From the NCBI GenBank assembly GCA_947568835.1, contig OX387603.1, forward strand, positions 10,537,943-10,601,942: a stretch of 64,000 bases of DNA, in the 5' to 3' direction. A program made the position numbers and the translations under genes. A model generated the notes under the pieces. That model was not told the origin of the DNA. It saw only the letters and a list, made by a program, of their open reading frames with translations, and did not search any database. This stretch comes from Protonemura montana (taxonomy: Eukaryota > Arthropoda > Insecta > Plecoptera > Nemouridae). Shown here in pieces: positions 36,823 through 48,800 of this stretch (position 1 is the stretch's first letter; every line of letters begins with the position of its first letter).

Positions 36823-39645
36823 ATGGCGCCGGAGATTTATGTTACCTTCTCAGGTCCTGCCTTATCGCTTCTGTTGTTCGAGAATGCCAAATCATTTGGC
36901 CACCAGGTAACCAAATTTATGTTCCTTCATATATCTACCTCTACTTCCTCTGACCTGCTCTTTGTATTACACACATTCTCAATTGATCGCATAATTTAAA
37001 TCAAATACTCTTCCAGATCGGCTTTTTACTTGGCTCTTTACAAAAACATGTAACGAGCACCCTCAGCGATGGCAAATACCTTGACGAAAAGATTGAAACG
37101 ATTATACGTAAGTGGCTCAGCTCGTATGTTAGCAGCTCGTATGTTTGCAATCAACAGTTCCTATTACCAAACCGCAAGTATTTTTTTTCAGATGTGGATG
37201 CAATCCTTCCAGTAGTGGACACATTCATTATGAAGTCTGGCAGAATCGATGGACGTAAACTAGGCCGAGCCCTCCATGGAAAAGCTGAGGCAGGTGTACA
37301 TTATTTTGGCTAGTTTAGAAGAAAGGAGTAGAAGATTTTTATGAACTCTGTTTTTAATTTAGTCTGTGGTTGGCTGGTGGACGTTTCGCCACGGAGGCAA
37401 TAGTGGGCCCACGCTCCGTGACCGTATTGTGCACACACACCTGTCGTGGCTGCTGAGCATGACCGTGCCTCACGTGTCCCACGAAGGGCTCATCATGGCA
37501 GTATTAGGCTCGAATATTTCAAGCTCGACCAGCACCCACTCTTCAAAGCTGCGCTGCCTCAGAGACACAGATGGGTAAGCTAAACAATTGTAGGTTGAAG
37601 TACAAGATGTAAAAATTAAATAATTCGATTCAAAACTTTCAATGGGACATTTTTTACACCTTAGTGAGAAATTTAACAAAAATGTGGAATATTGCATTTT
37701 ATTGTCTTTCTGAATGTAGAATGAATTTGTTTGAAGTTTACCATACGCGACTAAAGCTGTCAAGCTAAACAACCTCCACATTTCTTTATGCTGGCAGAGT
37801 TTTTAACGTGGGGTGGGGCAACTAGACCGTCAACACAAATGATCTCGAAACTAACAAAAGTTAATGTTGATGATGGAATTGTGCATCTGTCTATAAGCAA
37901 CTGTAGCTTTTTGGACGAGCCTAGAAAAAGAGTCAATTTAACAACTTTGGCAAAAGTGTAGATTGTATCCAGATGTGTCAGGGAGATATGGTTTTTAATA
38001 AAATATATGTTTATCTTAAAATTAATAGAAAAAAAATATATATATATATATTTATATATGTACCTACATATGAGTGAGTCTTTGGATTGAAGAGTTTTTT
38101 GCATTTTTGAAGTGTTTTTTCATGATTCTGGTCGTTTTACCCAATAATCAACTGGAGATTGATTGCTATACCACTGCTCTATCACCTAGGTAATAGGTGA
38201 TAAGTAGGTAATTTACATTTCTCACACGCTTTGAAAAGGATCAATTCGACTTTATATTGTTGGTTTCAGGGGAGCGTGGGAACAGGTGCCAACCCGGGTC
38301 CTGAACTTGGGCGATCCACTTGCCAAACCATACCGAACGCGCGACGCTACAGGCCGGCGTTCGGAAGCGTTTGACAACATTGTAAAAGAGACCCTATCGT
38401 GAGTGCTACAATTACTTTGTTCATTTCTTTGAGAAGTAATGCTTAAACAGTATTCTGGTGTCATTAGAAAGATAATTATTGTAGTAGATTGCAGCTAATT
38501 CTGACTTTTCTACCCCAAGTAGATTTCTGATTGGGAAATGGGAATAACAATATTGTTCTGTTACCAAGCTCTAGGTGCCGTGCTCTAAAGTGGTAAACCA
38601 CAATGCTTAGCATGTTGGATAGGGTCTATATTTACCAAAAGATCAGGAACTGTGACAGTTAGCTCTTTTCGACCAAGAAAAATTTGTGAGCAAAATACAC
38701 GACCAGCTCATTACAGGCAATGCCCTTTCATTGCACGCTACTCTAAACCAACGAAGCTATTGTATAAACTACCAATATGACAAATCACTTTGTTGTCTAA
38801 TGTCTAGTGCCCTTTTTTTGTTGGAAATCATGTCATGGAATGAAATCTTATCCTTGAACTTGTGTAGACCTCGGAACTCCAAGTGCTAGAAGGGCATTAT
38901 GAAATGCACTTTATAAAGACAGTAGTCACGAAAAGTCACAAAAAATTGATGTAAATATTTTGCAAGAGTTAAGGCCTTGATGCTTCCATGTGTCAGCAAA
39001 TGCAAAGCAATGAAGAAAAGCTACCTACTGGTGCTTTGTGGCTAAGTCTGGCCCTGATCATGTTACCCTCATTTTTGCACCGCCTCCAGCTCAAAGTCTA
39101 ATTACCCAGACGCTAGTTTTATTTTACCTACCCATTAACTCGGATTAATTTTATTGATGTTATGTTATTTTTTATTCATCATATATTTTGACACCTATTA
39201 TTTATGGGAGTCGATAAAAATCGAGTTTGAAATGAGACGGAAGTAAGAAATAATTGGTAAACAGGAACTGAAGTGGAAGTAGATTTAGGTGCCAAATAGA
39301 AGAAAACTGGCAATATAGCATTACATTTTTTTTTTTTTTGTGAAATGATGGTGTCAGTAAATTAACATTTACTGCCTGTAATTTAATCCATGGATGGTAG
39401 AAAGGATGTAAAAAAATATGCACATCTACAATAATGACAAATTTTTATCTTCTAGAAGAGAGTCTGGAGAGCCTGATGCCTCGAGGATCACCGTCACACA
39501 CGACCGCCTATTACAGCATCTCAACAAGGTTGCCACCGATGTCGCTCGATTCGCAGATGAGATGGAAAAGAAACAGTTGTCGAAACGTGTTGCAAACAAC
39601 GTTCGTCGATCCAGTGATCATAAACTGTGCAACGGAGATTTTTAA
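36823..39645 (+). CDS. ABRAXAS2-like: Abraxas/ABRO1-family MPN(-) scaffold protein
   Basis: Abraxas proteins are catalytically dead MPN scaffolds that hold the K63-specific deubiquitinase BRCC36 in the BRISC or BRCA1-A complex. Six exons join in frame: 36823-36906, 37017-37107, 37192-37289, 37363-37574, 38270-38398 and 39456-39645 (267 residues). The MPN region shows FSGPALSLLLFENA, GFLLGSLQ, and VVGWWTFRHGG, aligning to family GFLLGE and VIGWYRFRR; the metal-binding JAMM HxH residues are absent, as expected. A coiled-coil-like helix follows (LLQHLNKVATDVARFADEMEKK). It is much shorter than the usual 400 or so residues, and the Ser-x-x-Phe tail that binds BRCA1 BRCT in Abraxas 1 is absent, so the BRISC type is more likely. 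Intron 3 needs a GC donor (GAG|GCAGGT); the nearby GT donor breaks the frame. Confidence 0.85.
38036..38059 (+). repeat. TA dinucleotide run
   Basis: An imperfect run of alternating T and A in an intron of the Abraxas-family gene, adjoining a poly-A stretch. Confidence 0.8.
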
Positions 39646-40555
39646 AACTGAAGCACTTTCCTTTCTTTTTTTCACTGCGATATAAATGTAAAAATTAAAT
39701 TAAACAGCCTTGATTTTTTGGTGGAGAGTTTTTATGATTACAATCAGAAAGTGATAGCTAAAAAAACAATAATATAATAATAACAATATATATATTTTAG
39801 TGCTAAAACCCCTGTTAAATACTTTGCTCTGTGCTTCCTTGGATTTTTTTTGTAAAGCTGTAAAAATGTTAAACCATCCACTGAACTTTTATAACATGAC
39901 ACCAAGATATACCAATCTTTGTGAACAAAACAAGTTTACCTTTTTTTTAGTTCTCGTTTATTTTCTTTTTCCAATGCTTAAATTGATATTTTTTCAAATA
40001 TAATTTGATAGCCAAAGGCTGGTGACTTCTTCAACCATTTGTGACTCATTTGGCATGTGGCTACATATAAATGTATTTTGCATAAGAAGTGTCAAAAAAG
40101 GCAGACAAGTACTAAAAATAATTGCAAGGAAAAATTTAAATTCCACGATAATCTAAGCTATAAACAAAAATACTATAGGTACAACAAATAATTGCTAGGA
40201 AAACTAAAAAACCCATGTTACTGATGAAGATAAAATAGTATATGGGTACTACAAACAATTGCAAGGAACATTTCAATGCCACGATACTGAAGAGGTATAT
40301 AACAAACAGTACTAAAGATACTAATAAAAGTTAAAAGTTGCAACCACCTCAGCCAGAACAGCAGCACAAATTAGTTTTCCCAAAGCATATACATTTAAGT
40401 ATTTTAAGACTAGTTTAACTAAAATGACTAAAACTGGAGCTATTGCAACTAAATTGTTGCCAACCTTATTTAACACGCCAGCACCGATTACAGTATTATC
40501 TTCCCAAAGCTCCAACAGTTTCAATTGGCAGAGCACGCAGTTATCAATTTAAATC
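39646..40555. other. Intergenic between convergent Abraxas-family and XRCC4 genes
   Basis: No gene is supported. The segment is very AT-rich and should hold both 3' untranslated regions. About 40100-40330 shows a loose triplicate: ACTA(T/C)AGGTACAACAAATAATTGC(T)AGGAAAA-like units at about 40105, 40170 and 40240. Confidence 0.5.
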
Positions 40556-43222
40556 TTAAATCCCAAGATCATCCAGCAACTTCTGGGTGTTAAATTCACG
40601 AAGTTGTGATCGGGTCATCTCTAAAGGTTCATTCGAGCAGCCAGCCTCCATCTGAATTTCATTGTCATCTACCCTTAGTTCAACAGGAAATTCCACTGCC
40701 GGTGTTTTCTCCATTATTTTGGTAGCAAACGGGTCTGAGGTCCTGTTTGCATTCTTGATAACATCAGGTGGCTCATCAATTTCTGTATCACCATCGTATT
40801 CGTCAGTGAGTTCAGGTTCAATGACTGGTTTGGGTTTCTCTGGTGGTGAACTATGTTTCGTTTCCTGATTCTCTGGTATTTTTCTCGTCTGTTGGAATGG
40901 GAACTCCTGCTCTATAGGTGAGTCAGGTGCAATAATTGACTTTTTTGCCCTTTTGGCCAGCTTCGGTCGTGTATTTTTCCGCCACGTCGTGGCCTTGGGT
41001 CGTGAACAGCCCGGTTTCAGAGAACTGGGTTTGGCTTGAGAACAGCCAGGTTTTGGGGAGCTTGCCCTGACTTCCACTTCCAGCTTGCAGTCTTGCAATG
41101 CAGCCAACTTTAATTTTTTTGAGTTAAGGATTTCCAGAAAATTAAAGTAAAGGGATTCCTCCATGTCTTGTTTTTCCAATCGATGCCGATGTAAGGTTTC
41201 ACGAAGTTTCTGCCTGTCTGTAATTCAATAGAGAAATAATGACAATAGGGTGCCAGGTGAGATATTTGTTGTTGTGAAGAAGGAAGAGAGGGAGCGCAAC
41301 TAACCAATTGACAAACTTGTTGTCGACTGTGTACTTGTCGATAAATTTCTCATCAAGTGCTCCACACAATGTCAATTTTATTTTCCGGTTAGTTGCGCTC
41401 CTTCTCTCTTTTCTTCTTTACTACAAAAATTAAAACAAAAATTGTCAGCTTAGGTCTGTTAGTGGCTATGCTTTGTTAAAACAGATATTTTTTGCAACGA
41501 AAGGAAAGCAAAGAACCTACCAGACTCAACTACCAATTTTTCTTCGTTGGTGTTCTTTACTTGTGCAGCCAGCTGATTACTATTGTCTATAAGACACTCA
41601 ATCATCGTATCTCTGAGTATAGAAAGGACACCCTGAAATAAAAAATCAAGGTTACTCAAGTGAATTAAAAAAAAACACGTGTTCAGTAGTGGTGCAGATA
41701 CTAAAAGTGAAAACGAATATATTTTTTTGGCAGCCAGAAGGCCCGAAAGGTCAGAAAAGTCCAAAAATGACAGCAAATACAAGATCCAATAGTCACAACA
41801 TTTCTACGTAGCACAAGGGAAAGAACTGGGTTGGTAGGTAAAGGTTACTTAGGCACTTGAAAACATTGTCAATATGTTGGTTTTTAGACTCATGTCTGCT
41901 TTATTTAGCCTTAGCACTAGTTTTAACAAAAACTATTTGAAATGGGTTTTGAATGCTAAGTAAAGGACAACTAAATTTCCCGACGTTTCGTAACATATAC
42001 TAGTTACTTCTTCAAGAGTTTAAGCTGTCCTGACAATTATCCGATAAAAAAAATTCCACATAAAATTATAACAATTACCTAGTTCAAGCATCCTAAATAC
42101 ATCTAAATAAAATAATCAGTGTCAATAACTCAAAAATTAATGTATTTTGTATTTTCTGAAATAGAATCCCGAACAAATTGGCGTTATGTGGTTATGTGGT
42201 TCTTTTGTTATACTGCTCTAACCCTTCAAGAAGTAACTAGCACATGTTACAAAACGTCGGGAAATTTAGTTGTCCTTTACTTAGCATTCAAAGCCCATTT
42301 CAAATAGTTTTTGTTATGGTTAATATGGATTACTTGTTACAAGGATAGAAAAATAATTAATCAACTATGAAACATCTATGAAACAAGTTTACGAGGTAAT
42401 TTCAATCTCGCAGATATAAATAAATATTCAGTAAAGAGTCTAAAAGTGGAAAGATTGAAAATCACGTTCGACTTGACCAGGCTCCGTGATATCTTGACCA
42501 GAGCCTGAATTTCTGAAATATTTTTAAAAGTTGGAACAGAACCCAGACCAAAAATTAGGTATGATCAAGTTAAAAGCCTAGAAAAAGGATTAGTGGTTAA
42601 AAGGTAAGATCATGTATGATCATAGAAATTTGAATATAGTTTAACTATATTCTTTACTATATTAATCTTATATCCATTATGGTATAGTTCTATGGTACAA
42701 TAAAACATCAAGACTAGTAGTCTTTTGTCAGTAGACTTTTTATACTATTTTGTACTTACAGCTTCCAACTGCACGGATCCATACTCCACTTTTTCTATGA
42801 CATCTTTCGCTACCAGTTTCACCCATTTAAAACGACTGTCGGTGAGAAAATATTGAAACATGTCTGCACCATTATTAGTCGAAAGTGCCAGTCTGGTTTC
42901 GGTCCAGTATTCTTCTGACGACAAGCCGAGTGTTTTGCTGACTTTAAGTGCATCGTCTTTTGCAAACTGGAAAAGAATACATTCAATGATGTTTAATATG
43001 CATTGAATACTGACTGTGGATGGTTTGTAACCAAACTATAGACTTTGGAATAGGTTGGTAGAAAAAAAAGGAATTTAAACAAAAATTTCAACTTGCCCGT
43101 CCAGCCCACACCGAATCATTGTCGAAGATAGAAAATCTAATTTCTTCATCATCCCATAAAGTATGCGCTATAAAGAAACTTGAAGCATCAAGCTTTGGGA
43201 GCTTACAAACAATGTTTTTCAT
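40556..43222 (-). CDS. XRCC4: XRCC4, non-homologous end-joining scaffold
   Basis: XRCC4 dimerises and holds DNA ligase IV, and with XLF forms end-bridging filaments in the nucleus. Four exons join in frame: 43222-43097, 42966-42760, 41632-41521 and 41217-40556 (368 residues, human 336). The head domain is clear: WDDEEIRFSIFDNDSVWAG matches the family strand that ends in SAWTG. Next comes ADMFQYFLTDSRFKWVKL, then DVIEKVEYGSVQLEA. The coiled coil begins near residue 115, with LRETLHRHRLEKQDMEE and LYFNFLEILNSKKLKLAAL aligning to the ligase IV-binding helix. The tail is acidic, polar and rich in Pro, with KPGCSQAKPSSLKPGCSRPK as a short internal repeat and a basic stretch RPKLAKRAKK as a likely nuclear signal. 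Intron 1 uses a GC donor (CGG|GCAAGT). Confidence 0.9.
41276..41416. repeat. Small inverted-repeat element in XRCC4 intron 3
   Basis: Left arm 41276-41305 and right arm 41387-41416 are reverse complements over 30 bases with about four mismatches; the inner 15 (GGAGCGCAACTAACC) are identical. The 81-base centre is unique. Arms resemble the copies at 16606 and 20875. This looks like a small MITE or foldback element. Confidence 0.75.
41925..42315. mobile_element. MITE-like element with about 90-bp terminal inverted repeats in XRCC4 intron 2
   Basis: Left end 41925-42016 reads AACAAAAACTATTTGAAATG and continues to AGTTACTTCTTCAAG. The right end 42234-42315 is its reverse complement with only a handful of changes. 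The centre of about 220 bases has no recognisable coding sequence. A solo related end is at 2026-2072. Target-site duplication was not clear. Confidence 0.85.
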
Positions 43223-43951
43223 ATCTCAGGAAAGCATTTTCCACAGCCTATGTTAGTGCCACAGTTGTAAATTGGCAGCATTTAAAAGATAAGACAGAAG
43301 ATTGTAGATTCAGTTTATAAGTCTTCTACACCAAAGACAATTTCTACACCAATCCACACATTTGTTCAGTGCATTTTGCTAGTATTTAACTTCTACCACA
43401 GCACTAAAAACGCGTTTTTTCTTACAAATTGATATAAATATATAAAATATTTAAAAATGCCTTCTATAGGTCTTAAACCGAACAGTTTCTAAAAGTTAAC
43501 CCTAAAACTTGAAAGTACAGTTTTAAAAAATATATCGCGGCTTGCTGATCAGTGAAGTGTGAACTAAGCGCCGGTTCGGTTTGAGCATGGGCATTTAAGC
43601 GATGACGTCAGTCTCTCGTTCGTTTGGTTGAAGTGTCGAACAACTGGATGTGCGTAAATAGGCCTCCTCGGATCGCTATTAATTCGCATAGGCAAGGATA
43701 TGACAATGTGAAACGGATTCGAATAAATTATTTAGATGCGTAGTACTTATTTGTCAAGCAAAACTTAACAAGGGTTGGTTTTGGTGAGTAAGAAACCAAT
43801 ATTGAACGCGAAATACGCCCATGTCACTCAGGCGCTGATAGGTACCTACTCTTGACACCTACTCAAAAAGTGAAATTTTTATTGCCATCAGGTTAAATGT
43901 GAAGCTACCGTGGACTAAACAGAGCCATTGAGTTCAAAAATTATTTGCACA
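43223..43951. promoter_or_regulatory. Shared upstream region of XRCC4 and UBE2J2
   Basis: The divergent start codons lie 729 bases apart. The central part (about 43540-43720) is richer in CpG than its surroundings and includes TGACGTCA at about 43603-43610, a perfect CRE/ATF-type palindrome. It is likely a bidirectional promoter, with 5' untranslated exons in the same interval. Confidence 0.5.
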
Positions 43952-45867
43952 ATGTCTGCAACGGGTAGACGAGCAAACAGTGCTACGGCTCGACTCAAAC
44001 AAGACTATCTTCGTCTTAAGAGGGATCCAATTCCATATGTGTTGGCTGAACCCCTAGGCTCTAATATTCTGGAATGGTGAGTGTCTAAAGCATTTAAAAG
44101 CTAGTTTGTATACGTATTTGTTTGCAAGTACAGCACATCATACTTGAAATTTTCAAACCAGAGGGATCATTGACAAAATAACTAAACCTACTTTTTAGTT
44201 GGCTACAGACACTCACTCGATGTAACTGGTTTCTCAATATTGCAGGCACTATGTGGTTCAAGGGCCCGAGGCAACTCCCTACCACGGTGGTTTGTACCAT
44301 GGCAAACTCGTATTTCCACGCGAGTTTCCGTTCAAACCCCCCAGCATATACATGCTCACACCCAACGGACGTTTCAAAGTAAACACGCGGCTATGCCTAT
44401 CAATCTCAGATTTTCACCCTGACACCTGGAATCCAGCATGGAGTGTGTCGTCCATCCTCACAGGTCTTCTCAGCTTTATGGTAAACTCAACTTTGATTTG
44501 AGCATTTTGCAGAAATATTAGTAGGTCATCTGTCATCTAGTTCAAAGTTAATCAATATGTAGTTCGTAACCATCTGAAATTACAAGAAGTCTTGCTAGAA
44601 GACAGCTAGGTGTGGCACTTAAGGAGATGAATGGCTATGCTGGGTTTATTGGCATTTTTACCTTCTAGTGAGAACAAGATAAAAATATTTGCACAACTTT
44701 CAATATTTGCACTAAACCAAAAAATGGTAAGGTACTGTTACCAAGCTTTACTTTCAACATCGTACCACCCTCCTCACATTTTGTAGTCAGTGAGTGGTCT
44801 CTTATTTTTGCCATTTACTTTAGCCATTTTACTTTTACTTAGCCACTTTTACTTTTTTTACTTTTGCCATTTACTTTGCCACCAACTTTAGAATGCCATT
44901 CATTATCCACCACAAGTATGAATTTTTACTAGTTACGTGAACGTGTTATGAACAGAATCGTAATTCTTGTCTTAAAAGCTGGAAAAGAGTCCGACGCTCG
45001 GTAGCGTCGAGTCTTCCGACTACGAACGGCGACAGCTGGCCGTCCAGAGTCTCGAGTTCAACCTCGGAGACCGTGTCTTCTGCGAGCTCTTCCCGGAAAC
45101 CGTCGAGGTTAGTTGATAGACGTTGCTGACAGCCACAAAATAAAGCAAAAAAGAAATCTGTTATTTGCAGATCCATTGTCTTGTATTTTAACAGAGAAAA
45201 AGATCACTGGCAGCCATCGACTTATAGACCCTTTATGACTATATCTCTGCTTGTATTGCAGATAAATTAATGAACTATTCATATTCACTTTTTACCTAAT
45301 ACACAGTTATCTCAGTGTTACTGTGCCGCTAGTGTAGCGATTTGGTTTGAGCGTTAAAAAAAAATGATATTTAATGTTGCAAAATAGCTGTCAGATTTAA
45401 GTCTCCTTTCTTGAAGACTAAAATAGTAAAGATTGGGCAATTTACTAAAAAAAAACATCCTAAAACTATGCTAGATATACACTTGAAAAAATCTTTCAAA
45501 CTATACTAATTGTCCCAGTTTTAAATACTTTCTATGATAAAAAAACTAGTACTACGGTTTTGGATGAAGTAAACACAAGTCTAAAAAACCATTATAGCTT
45601 GTTGTACGAAGTTTTTCCAACATGAAAAAGAATCCTGCTCTTACCCTGCAGGAGATCAACACTGAGCTGGCAAGGCGCGCTGCAGCTGAACTAAGCGCTC
45701 GCGCCCAGGGACGTGCGGTTTCGGACGTGTCGTCACTCCTGCGCACAGGCCTGCGTGCCGAACAGGGTGCGCTGGGGTCCGCTCTGGCCAACGTAGCTGT
45801 CGTGTTGGGTTTTGCGGCGTTCGCTTACACAGTCAAGTACGTGCTGCGAAACATTGCGCTCGAGTAG
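43952..45867 (+). CDS. UBE2J2: Ubiquitin-conjugating enzyme E2 J2, tail-anchored
   Basis: This E2 sits on the ER membrane and works with ERAD E3 ligases. Four exons join in frame: 43952-44076, 44246-44480, 44979-45107 and 45652-45867 (234 residues, human 259). The UBC fold is almost identical to the family: [32 protein letters not shown], then [13 protein letters not shown] and TPNGRF, then catalytic C92 in [13 protein letters not shown], then [17 protein letters not shown]. The J-type TPNG replaces HPN, as usual. After [10 protein letters not shown] the linker is shorter than in vertebrates. The C-terminal membrane anchor is [20 protein letters not shown] followed by RNIALE. All introns are GT-AG, and the start matches the family. 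Confidence 0.97.
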
Positions 45868-48800
45868 CCTGCGCAGGTTCAAGCGTGAAATCAAGGCGGG
45901 ACACTTAGCTACGAAACGTTACGATCTCTCAAATAATATGTGAATTGATTTTAGCCGAAAAGACAGCTGCTGGAAAGTGATGGGAGCAAAATAGATATGA
46001 AATTTTCCTGTGAATCTAGGCAAGGATTATGAACTTTTAAAATTTTACTAGGGCTTTTTTAAGTAAGAAGTAGGTACCAATTAAAGTGTTTATGTTTACA
46101 TAAGAGATTTTTTTTATTCGAAGTTGCTGTGTTTATTTTCTACCAGTGCGGTTGGTTATGAAACTGTGTTTAATTTTAGTTATTCCTGTTATCATTTGCC
46201 GGATGCTTGAACTGTCTCTAATTTCTCACAAAAATTGTATTTAAAGCTCATAGGATTGAGACATTTAGTATAGCGTGGAAATAGCAATTCACACCAATAT
46301 TTCCCTCAGAAAACGAGGTCGGGATGGAATAAGGCAATTCTTTGTGGTGCATTTAGCCGCAGTAAAAATTTGACCATTGATCACAAGCTTGATTGTAAAC
46401 CGCGCCCGGGTTTTTTTAATTTAATTTTACGTTCTTAAAAATCGAGTAGAAAAGTTCTGAGCTGCAAAACGTGTTCCGCCTTAATTTCATTGTGGATTTT
46501 GAAACAAAACCACTCGCCGAGCATGTCATCTTGAATGAGGCCGAACTGCAACGTTCTTTGAGCGAAGAACAAACGTGTGAAAGCTTTAAGCTTGAATTGT
46601 GTCGGAATTCGGACTGGTGTCTTGTTATCTAGAAGTTGGAAAGCATGGAGAGCGGACAAAGATGGGCACTATGGAACGTGTTGAAAACAAGAAACGCATC
46701 GTCGTAAGACTGGTTGAGTATGGTCTCGGTTAGCTGACGGCACGTTTAGTGACCTGGATGTGAATGTTTTCCCCGACTCAAGCTTCGAGACAGTATGCGA
46801 AAAGTTGGCCTGGTGTCAGCGTCATTTGGTGTCAACTCAGTAAGTTTGTTGTTGAACCGGGCGATAGATTCGCTACGGCTTGTCCAAGCCGTTGGATCCG
46901 AAGAGAACTTGTAGGCAACAGAGAGAAGAAGATGTGTGTTTGTTAAGGGCAGAGTCGCAATGTACATTATATATCCTGTCTTTGAATAAATCGTTACGAT
47001 GAAAGTTAAAAATGGTTTTGCTTTTTTTTTATCTTTTTTTATATTTTATTTCACAAGGAGAACAATAGCTTGGTATAAATTTAAATATTAGTGAGACATA
47101 ATTCAGTGCATGTGACATTGTTAAAGTGAAATATATGTCTGGTTATAGGCTTTGGCTACGAATGTGAACTTTTTTTCGGTCGCAAAATATTTTGTGTATT
47201 TTGCTATATCTATTGCAATATATTAACTATATTTTGGGAATATCTTTAAAACAACCTTCTACGCAACTTGCGAAAAGACCTTGAGGCACGCAACCAATGC
47301 AGCATAATTGTGCCACGGGTTGCATCCAACTCAATCTAGGGTGAAAGAGTTCAGTGTGTATTTTCCTTTACACTCAACGATAAAAGTAAAGTCGCGTGAT
47401 AGGGTTACCGTGACTCCGAACAAACCCTAGAATCTTTAGAACCATTCTCATCGCATCTCAAGGAAGTCGACGTTCAACAGGAATCACTTGCCGAATCGGT
47501 TTGAAATTGCTGATTGATTGGCTGATAGTTTTGAGGTATTTAAAGATGCGATTATTTGGCGACTGGCCCTGTATAACGGGTCTAACGGCGTTAGTAAATA
47601 GCCGCTGAAAACGATGAACCTAACCAAACTCAAAGGGAGGATGGCCTGCTCCTGTCAAAGAGTTTCTTTTGGACCTTCTGAAGGACGATACACTTCGGAC
47701 AACAGGATTCCTACACTTCTCCACGCTGTCGAGATGTTGATAAGCAGGGCGTGTGAAGTTGTACTAACTTTTATCCCTCCAACTTTTCTTCTGAACAGAA
47801 CTGGATTTGAGAATGATGGTCATTGGTCACCGATCCAAAACCTCGCCAGTCACTGAAAGTTATCACTAATTACTACATCCCTAGTAAACTACTTTACTAG
47901 ATTCACCAGTCACTCTCCCAGTACGTGGCTGTGCTTTCGGCTTGCTTGGATGTTGAAAAACCTTGCACCATAGTGATAAAAAATGTTATTTACGGTTTAA
48001 AGAAACTTGAAACCAAAACTAACGGGTGCATGCTCTGACATTTTATTGAGAGAAAGACTATATCTTCAAAGCAGTATTTTTCTTTATTATTTCACGTGGC
48101 TTGTTCGCATAATTGTAGGTAAGTAAATAATATTCGGGTCTACTCTGAGTGTTTACGAAGTTTCTGTCTCTTCCCTTGCCAACCATTCATATTTAGTTTC
48201 TGACGACTAAAAGCTTTTTGCTTTGTTTTGGTCGATACGCAGCACTGTGTTTATCGCAGGAATAGCTAGAGACAAAGATCCATTCATGCCAGTCTCGTAA
48301 ACAGGAGATGAGACTGAAGTCTTCGGGCGGCAGGGGCCATCGAAAGCGATCGCCAAGCCTTCATTAGCGTTTTGCCTTCCGATCGTTCACCCCCGCCCTC
48401 CGGCGAGATCAAAGACATCGGAACGATCCATCAGGGAGGGTCAGGCGAATATGCCGACTTCCTGTGACCCAATGTTCATTTCATAGGTGCACACCAAACA
48501 TGGACTGGGATGAGCACAAATTGGCTGGTCAAGTTTCAGAAAATTTGAACAAAGGTTTTGCTTTAGGAGGTTAAACTCCAAAAAATCAGACCCCCCACCC
48601 CACCTTCCGGTTTTTTGGGTATCGCTTGGATTGTACGTGCGTGATATTACACGCATAATACCTTGTTATATTAATTTAGGTAGCACTTGGTCTTTCGTAG
48701 ACCCAGATTGTTGTATTAGGTGATTTGACAAATTTCCTAGACAAACTACATGCATTTGGCTTGAACAACCTATATATGTTGCGGATACCGATATGTCGAG

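Noticed and set aside
37290..37294. Canonical GT donor at 37294 for Abraxas intron 3
   Set aside because: It leaves phase 1, and the next exon then hits a stop; the GC donor keeps the frame and the family alignment.
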